From DTFZ01 sp050260375 (GTDB taxonomy: Bacteria > Bacillota > Clostridia > Christensenellales > SZUA-584), in NCBI GenBank assembly GCA_050260375.1, contig JBLNCA010000026.1, positions 1 through 8,859 on the forward strand: a DNA stretch of 8,859 nt, in the 5' to 3' direction. Below, in pieces: positions 5,764-8,859 of the stretch (the stretch's first letter is position 1; the number at the start of each line of letters is the position of its first letter). The notes under the pieces were generated by a model that made no database searches, had not been told where the DNA came from, and was given only the letters and a program-made list of their open reading frames with translations. Made by a program: the position numbers and the translations under genes.

Positions 5764-8433
5764 TCATTCTTTGCCGCAGCAGTTTTTGTATTTCTTCCCG
5801 CTTCCGCACGGGCAGGGCGAATTCCTCCCGAGCTTTCTTCCTGCGGAATCCACCATCTTCTTAGGCGGCTCCACCGCTTTGGGCGCTTCGCTCCGCTGCG
5901 GGCGCGATGTTATCTTTACATGGAACAGCATAGTTACCGTGTCCTGCTGTATTTCGCGAACCATCTCTTCAAACATATCAAAGCCTTCGCGCCTGTACTC
6001 TATTATCGGGTCTTTTTGCCCCAGCGCCCTTAAGCCTATGCCCTGGCGTAGCTGGTCCATCGCGTCGATGTGCGCCATCCATTTCTGGTCGACGGCGCGC
6101 AGCAGCAGTATCCTTTCTATCTCGCGCATGCTCTGGCCTGCCGCTTCTATCTCTTCCTCTTTCGCGCGGTAATACTTTCTCGCCAGCTCCTTTATCATCT
6201 CTTTGGCGGAGTCGTGCGTAAGCTCTTCAATCTCGGCGCCCTTGAACAGGCTATGGCCTCTCGGCAGGAATATCTTGTTGAAGTACTCGCTCAAGCCCGC
6301 TATATCCCACTCTTCGGGCAGCGTGCCTTCGGGGCAGAACACCGGGAACACCTCGTCTATTATCGAGTCGAGCATATCCATAATAGCCTGCTTTACGTCG
6401 GCGCCCATCAGCACTTCCCTGCGCTGAGAGTATATTATCTCGCGCTGCTTGTTCATTACGTCGTCGAACTGCAGAACGTCTTTTCTTATCTCAAAGTTTC
6501 TGTATTCTATACGCTTCTGCGCCGCTTCTATCTGCTTTGTGAGCAGACCGAACGCAAGCGGTATGTCGTCGTCCTGGCTTACCGACGCAACAAGCCCCTG
6601 CACCCTGTCGCCTCCGAAACGGCGCATCAGGTCGTCCTCAAGCGATATGAAAAACACGGACGAGCCCGGGTCTCCCTGCCTGCCGCTTCGGCCGCGCAGT
6701 TGGTTGTCTATGCGCCGCGCTTCGTGCCTTTCCGTGCCGATTATATGAAGCCCGCCGAGCGCCACGACCTCGTCGTGCTCCGTCTGCATAGACTTTTTAT
6801 ACTTTTCCAGCAGCTCGTTGTAGTGCTTTCTCGCGGCTAAAACCTCAGGGTCGTCGGTGGGCGCGTGGCTGACGGCCTGCTCGATCATCTCTTCGGGGTA
6901 ATTCTCCATGCGCATGTCGCCTCTCGCCGAAAAATCGGGGTTGCCGCCGAGTATTATGTCCGTGCCTCTGCCCGCCATGTTCGTCGCTATCGTGACTGCA
7001 CCCTTTTTGCCCGCCTGCGCCACTATCATCGCTTCTTTTTCATGATGCTTTGCGTTTAAAACGTTGTGCTTTATGCCCGCCCTTGTGAGCATATCGGACA
7101 GCCTTTCGGACTTTTCCACCGAAATCGTGCCCACCAGCACCGGCCTGCCCGTCGCGTGCACGCGCGCTATCTCGTCCACAATCGCCCGGAATTTGCCTTT
7201 TTCCGTCGCGTATATGACATCGTTCTGGTCCACCCTTATCATCGGCTTGTTGGTGGGTATCTGCACGACGTCGAGGTTATATATGCCCTGGAATTCGTCT
7301 TCTTCCGTCTTGGCCGTGCCGGTCATGCCGGAGAGCTTCTTGTACATCCTGAAATAGTTCTGGAACGTTATCGTCGCGAGCGTCCTTGTCTCGCGCTCCA
7401 CCTTGACGTTTTCCTTCGCCTCTATGGCCTGATGCAGCCCTTCGGAGTACCGCCTGCCAATCATCAGCCTGCCCGTGAACTCGTCGACAATTATTACCTC
7501 GCCGTTTTTGACGACGTAATCTATGTCCCGCTTCATTATATTGTTGGCTTTGAGCGCCTGGTTTATATGATGGTTTAGCTCGGTATTCTCTATGTCCGCA
7601 AGGTTCTCGACTTTAAAATACCGCTCCGACTTAGCGATGCCTTCCTCCGTTAAGTTTATCGCTTTAAGCTTTTCGTCAATCGTAAAGTCTTCATCGAGCT
7701 TCAGCGTCTTTACGAACCTGTCGACGGTGACGTACATGTCGGTGCTCTTGTCGCCCGGGCCCGATATTATGAGAGGAGTCCTCGCTTCGTCAATGAGTAT
7801 GCTGTCCACCTCGTCTACGACCGCAAACTCGAGCTCGCGCTGCACCATGTGCTCTTTCTGTATTACCATATTGTCGCGCAGGTAGTCGAACCCGAACTCG
7901 TTGTTCGTGCCGTATACTATATCGCAGCGATAGCTTCTGCGCCTCTCCTCGGGGGGTATGTCGTGTATTATGAGCCCTACCGTAAACCCCAAATACGTAT
8001 ACAGTTTGCCCATCCACTCCGAGTCGCGCTTTGCGAGGTAGTCGTTGACCGTTACTACGTGAACCCCCTTGCCGGTAAGCGCGTTAAGGCAGACGGCAAG
8101 CGTAGCCGCGAGCGTCTTGCCTTCGCCCGTTTTCATCTCGGCTATCCTGCCCTGATGCAGCACGATGCCGCCGATTACCTGCACATAAAAATGGCGCATG
8201 CCCAGCACGCGGTCGGAAGCCTCCCTGACCTGCGCGAACACCTCGGGCAGTAAATCGTCAAGGCTCTCGCCGTTTTGATATCTTTGCCTGTATTCGTTTG
8301 TTTTCGTCTTAAGCTCCGAGTCGCTGAGCTCTTTGAATTCGTCTTCGAGCGCGATGACGGCGTCCGCAATCTTTCTTAACTTTTTAAGTTTCGATTCGTT
8401 GCTTCCGCCGATTATTTCTTTTAAAAATCCCAT
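5764..8433 (-). CDS. secA: Preprotein translocase ATPase SecA
   Basis: SecA is the ATP-driven motor that pushes unfolded secretory proteins through the SecYEG channel. The 889-residue product has all parts in order. These are Walker A MKTGEGKT (100-107), DEVDSILIDEARTPLIISGPG (207-227, containing Walker B and the DEAD-like box), the preprotein cross-linking region (about 225-365), SGMTGTA (368-374), TNMAGRGTDI (484-493) and QLRGRSGRQGD (578-588) of the second nucleotide-binding fold. A helical scaffold and a flexible linker follow, then a C-terminal zinc finger CPCGSGKKYKNCC (Cys874, 876, 885, 886), which in relatives binds SecB or ribosomes and lipid. Length and zinc motif mark the canonical housekeeping SecA, not the shorter accessory SecA2. 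The ATG at 8433 has an AGGA site seven bases before it. It is the first gene of the probable secA-prfB-EFR1 unit. Confidence 0.98.
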   Translation of the reverse strand: MGFLKEIIGGSNESKLKKLRKIADAVIALEDEFKELSDSELKTKTNEYRQRYQNGESLDDLLPEVFAQVREASDRVLGMRHFYVQVIGGIVLHQGRIAEMKTGEGKTLAATLAVCLNALTGKGVHVVTVNDYLAKRDSEWMGKLYTYLGFTVGLIIHDIPPEERRRSYRCDIVYGTNNEFGFDYLRDNMVIQKEHMVQRELEFAVVDEVDSILIDEARTPLIISGPGDKSTDMYVTVDRFVKTLKLDEDFTIDEKLKAINLTEEGIAKSERYFKVENLADIENTELNHHINQALKANNIMKRDIDYVVKNGEVIIVDEFTGRLMIGRRYSEGLHQAIEAKENVKVERETRTLATITFQNYFRMYKKLSGMTGTAKTEEDEFQGIYNLDVVQIPTNKPMIRVDQNDVIYATEKGKFRAIVDEIARVHATGRPVLVGTISVEKSERLSDMLTRAGIKHNVLNAKHHEKEAMIVAQAGKKGAVTIATNMAGRGTDIILGGNPDFSARGDMRMENYPEEMIEQAVSHAPTDDPEVLAARKHYNELLEKYKKSMQTEHDEVVALGGLHIIGTERHEARRIDNQLRGRSGRQGDPGSSVFFISLEDDLMRRFGGDRVQGLVASVSQDDDIPLAFGLLTKQIEAAQKRIEYRNFEIRKDVLQFDDVMNKQREIIYSQRREVLMGADVKQAIMDMLDSIIDEVFPVFCPEGTLPEEWDIAGLSEYFNKIFLPRGHSLFKGAEIEELTHDSAKEMIKELARKYYRAKEEEIEAAGQSMREIERILLLRAVDQKWMAHIDAMDQLRQGIGLRALGQKDPIIEYRREGFDMFEEMVREIQQDTVTMLFHVKITSRPQRSEAPKAVEPPKKMVDSAGRKLGRNSPCPCGSGKKYKNCCGKE

Positions 8434-8563
8434 AATACTTTCCTGTTACCCGTCTCCTAATTATTTTCATCTTATGCTTTATGGTAAGCGTTATATTGCC
8501 GCTTCGGGCTCTTTTGCTTTTGCCCCTTTTGGTCCTTCTGCGTCTTTAAAAATACACGACTAC

Positions 8564-8592
8564 ATTCTACCATTCACGATATCCATAAGCAA
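8564..8592 (-). promoter_or_regulatory. Candidate secA promoter
   Basis: On the minus strand TTGCTT (8592-8587) lies 17 bases from TAGAAT (8569-8564), which has an extended TG element just before it. A start near 8557 gives a leader of about 125 bases. The leader is A/G-rich and contains no clear terminator or known riboswitch. It shows one short open stretch described among the findings. This promoter implies that secA heads its own transcript and does not follow another gene closely. Confidence 0.55.
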
Positions 8593-8785
8593 CTGTTTAG
8601 ATTGGTTACATTTCCAATTATCTATATTCTCGCGCTTAAAATGCAGCTGTATTTACAAAGAGTTTACATACTTAAAAATAAAATATATGCGTGTTTTCCC
8701 TGCAAAAATGCACAAAAACATGACGGCAGTCAAATGCTGTGTAGGTTGTACAATGATGTGTAACAAAAAGAGGTAAAGAAAAAAG
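8593..8785. other. Gene-free A/T-rich spacer
   Basis: Between the secA promoter and the right-hand inverted repeat there is no coding region with a usable ribosome binding site on either strand, and no convincing promoter for the plus-strand gene at the edge. TTTACA sequences near 8650 and 8664 lack a good -10 box at proper spacing. The base composition is clearly richer in A and T than the genes to the left. Confidence 0.5.
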
Positions 8786-8854
8786 CAAGGATTCCAAAAA
8801 TCTGATAAAGTTGTAACTGCAAAGAAAACAACATCAGAGAGAAAGGAATCCTTG
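8786..8854 (+). repeat. Long inverted repeat covering a ribosome binding site
   Basis: Perfect 10-base arms CAAGGATTCC (8786-8795) and GGAATCCTTG (8845-8854) enclose two further paired blocks. These are TCTGAT (8801-8806) with ATCAGA (8833-8838), and GTTGT (8810-8814) with ACAAC (8828-8832). In RNA this gives about 21 base pairs broken by an A/G-rich internal loop and an AAA bulge, with a 13-base apical loop. The 3' outer arm includes the AAGGA ribosome binding site of the ATG at 8856, so the structure would hide it. It could be a translational control hairpin, as seen in front of some transposase genes, or the end of a mobile element; the sequence stops too soon to decide. Confidence 0.6.
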
Positions 8855-8855
8855 T

Positions 8856-8859
8856 ATGA
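8856..8859 (+). CDS. Start of a plus-strand gene cut by the window edge
   Basis: An ATG lies on the last bases, nine bases after GAAAGGA, a good ribosome binding site. Only the start codon is visible, so the product is unknown. It would be the only plus-strand gene here and is divergent from secA. A transposase is one possibility because of the ribosome-binding-site-covering hairpin, but this is a guess. Confidence 0.4.

Noticed and set aside
6070..6840. Long open frame on the plus strand opposite secA (256 codons)
   Set aside because: It lies entirely within a well-conserved secA, has no ribosome binding site, and its peptide resembles no protein family. It is a by-product of codon bias on the other strand, as is the 222-codon frame at 3931-4599 opposite the EFR1 gene.
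8684..8776. Short cysteine-rich peptide on the plus strand (ending CCVGCTMMCNKKR)
   Set aside because: The cysteine spacing looked like a small metal-binding or modified peptide, but no ribosome binding site precedes any of its ATG codons, no promoter is clear, and no modifying enzyme is nearby.
1..8859. CRISPR arrays, tRNA or rRNA genes, complete insertion sequences, prophage genes
   Set aside because: No regular short direct repeats with spacers, no tRNA cloverleaf or rRNA core motifs, and no transposase, integrase or phage structural motifs were seen in the visible coding regions.

Overview
The window looks like chromosomal DNA from an endospore-forming, anaerobic member of the Firmicutes (class Clostridia or a close relative). 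The evidence is a sporulation pair (yabP, yabQ) next to a DivIC-type division gene, an anaerobe-style flavodoxin/ferredoxin fusion, clean AGGAG-type ribosome binding sites, and frequent ATA isoleucine codons at moderate GC. Species cannot be named from the sequence. All confident protein genes lie on the minus strand, so transcription runs from high to low coordinates.

From the right, the last ~75 bases (8786-8859) hold a large inverted repeat on the plus strand. Its 3' arm covers the ribosome binding site of a gene whose ATG falls on the final bases. The stretch 8434-8785 is gene-free and holds the secA promoter and leader. Then come secA (5764-8433), prfB (4613-5713, GTG start, no programmed frameshift) and an EFR1-type flavodoxin/ferredoxin protein (3802-4608) that starts four bases after prfB stops. 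These three probably form one transcript.

Next is the yabP-yabQ-divIC order known from Bacillus and Clostridia. A candidate sigma-E promoter precedes yabP, and a 155-base gap separates yabQ from divIC. A good intrinsic terminator closes this group at 2590-2615. A Ppx/GppA-family phosphatase (1644-2543) follows. After a 272-base gap with a candidate promoter comes a patatin-like protein (583-1371) whose expected catalytic serine is a glycine.

The left 580 bases are regulatory DNA. A strong minus-strand promoter (473-502) drives a leader with two tandem c-di-GMP-I (GEMM) riboswitches, each followed by its own intrinsic terminator. The controlled gene lies beyond the left edge. A plus-strand terminator at 83-109 ends convergent transcription there.

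Functionally the window mixes housekeeping (protein export, translation termination, cell division, polyphosphate or (p)ppGpp metabolism), sporulation and second-messenger control. The items most worth a second look are the double riboswitch/double terminator leader, the patatin protein with degenerate active-site motifs, and the ribosome-binding-site-covering hairpin at the right edge.
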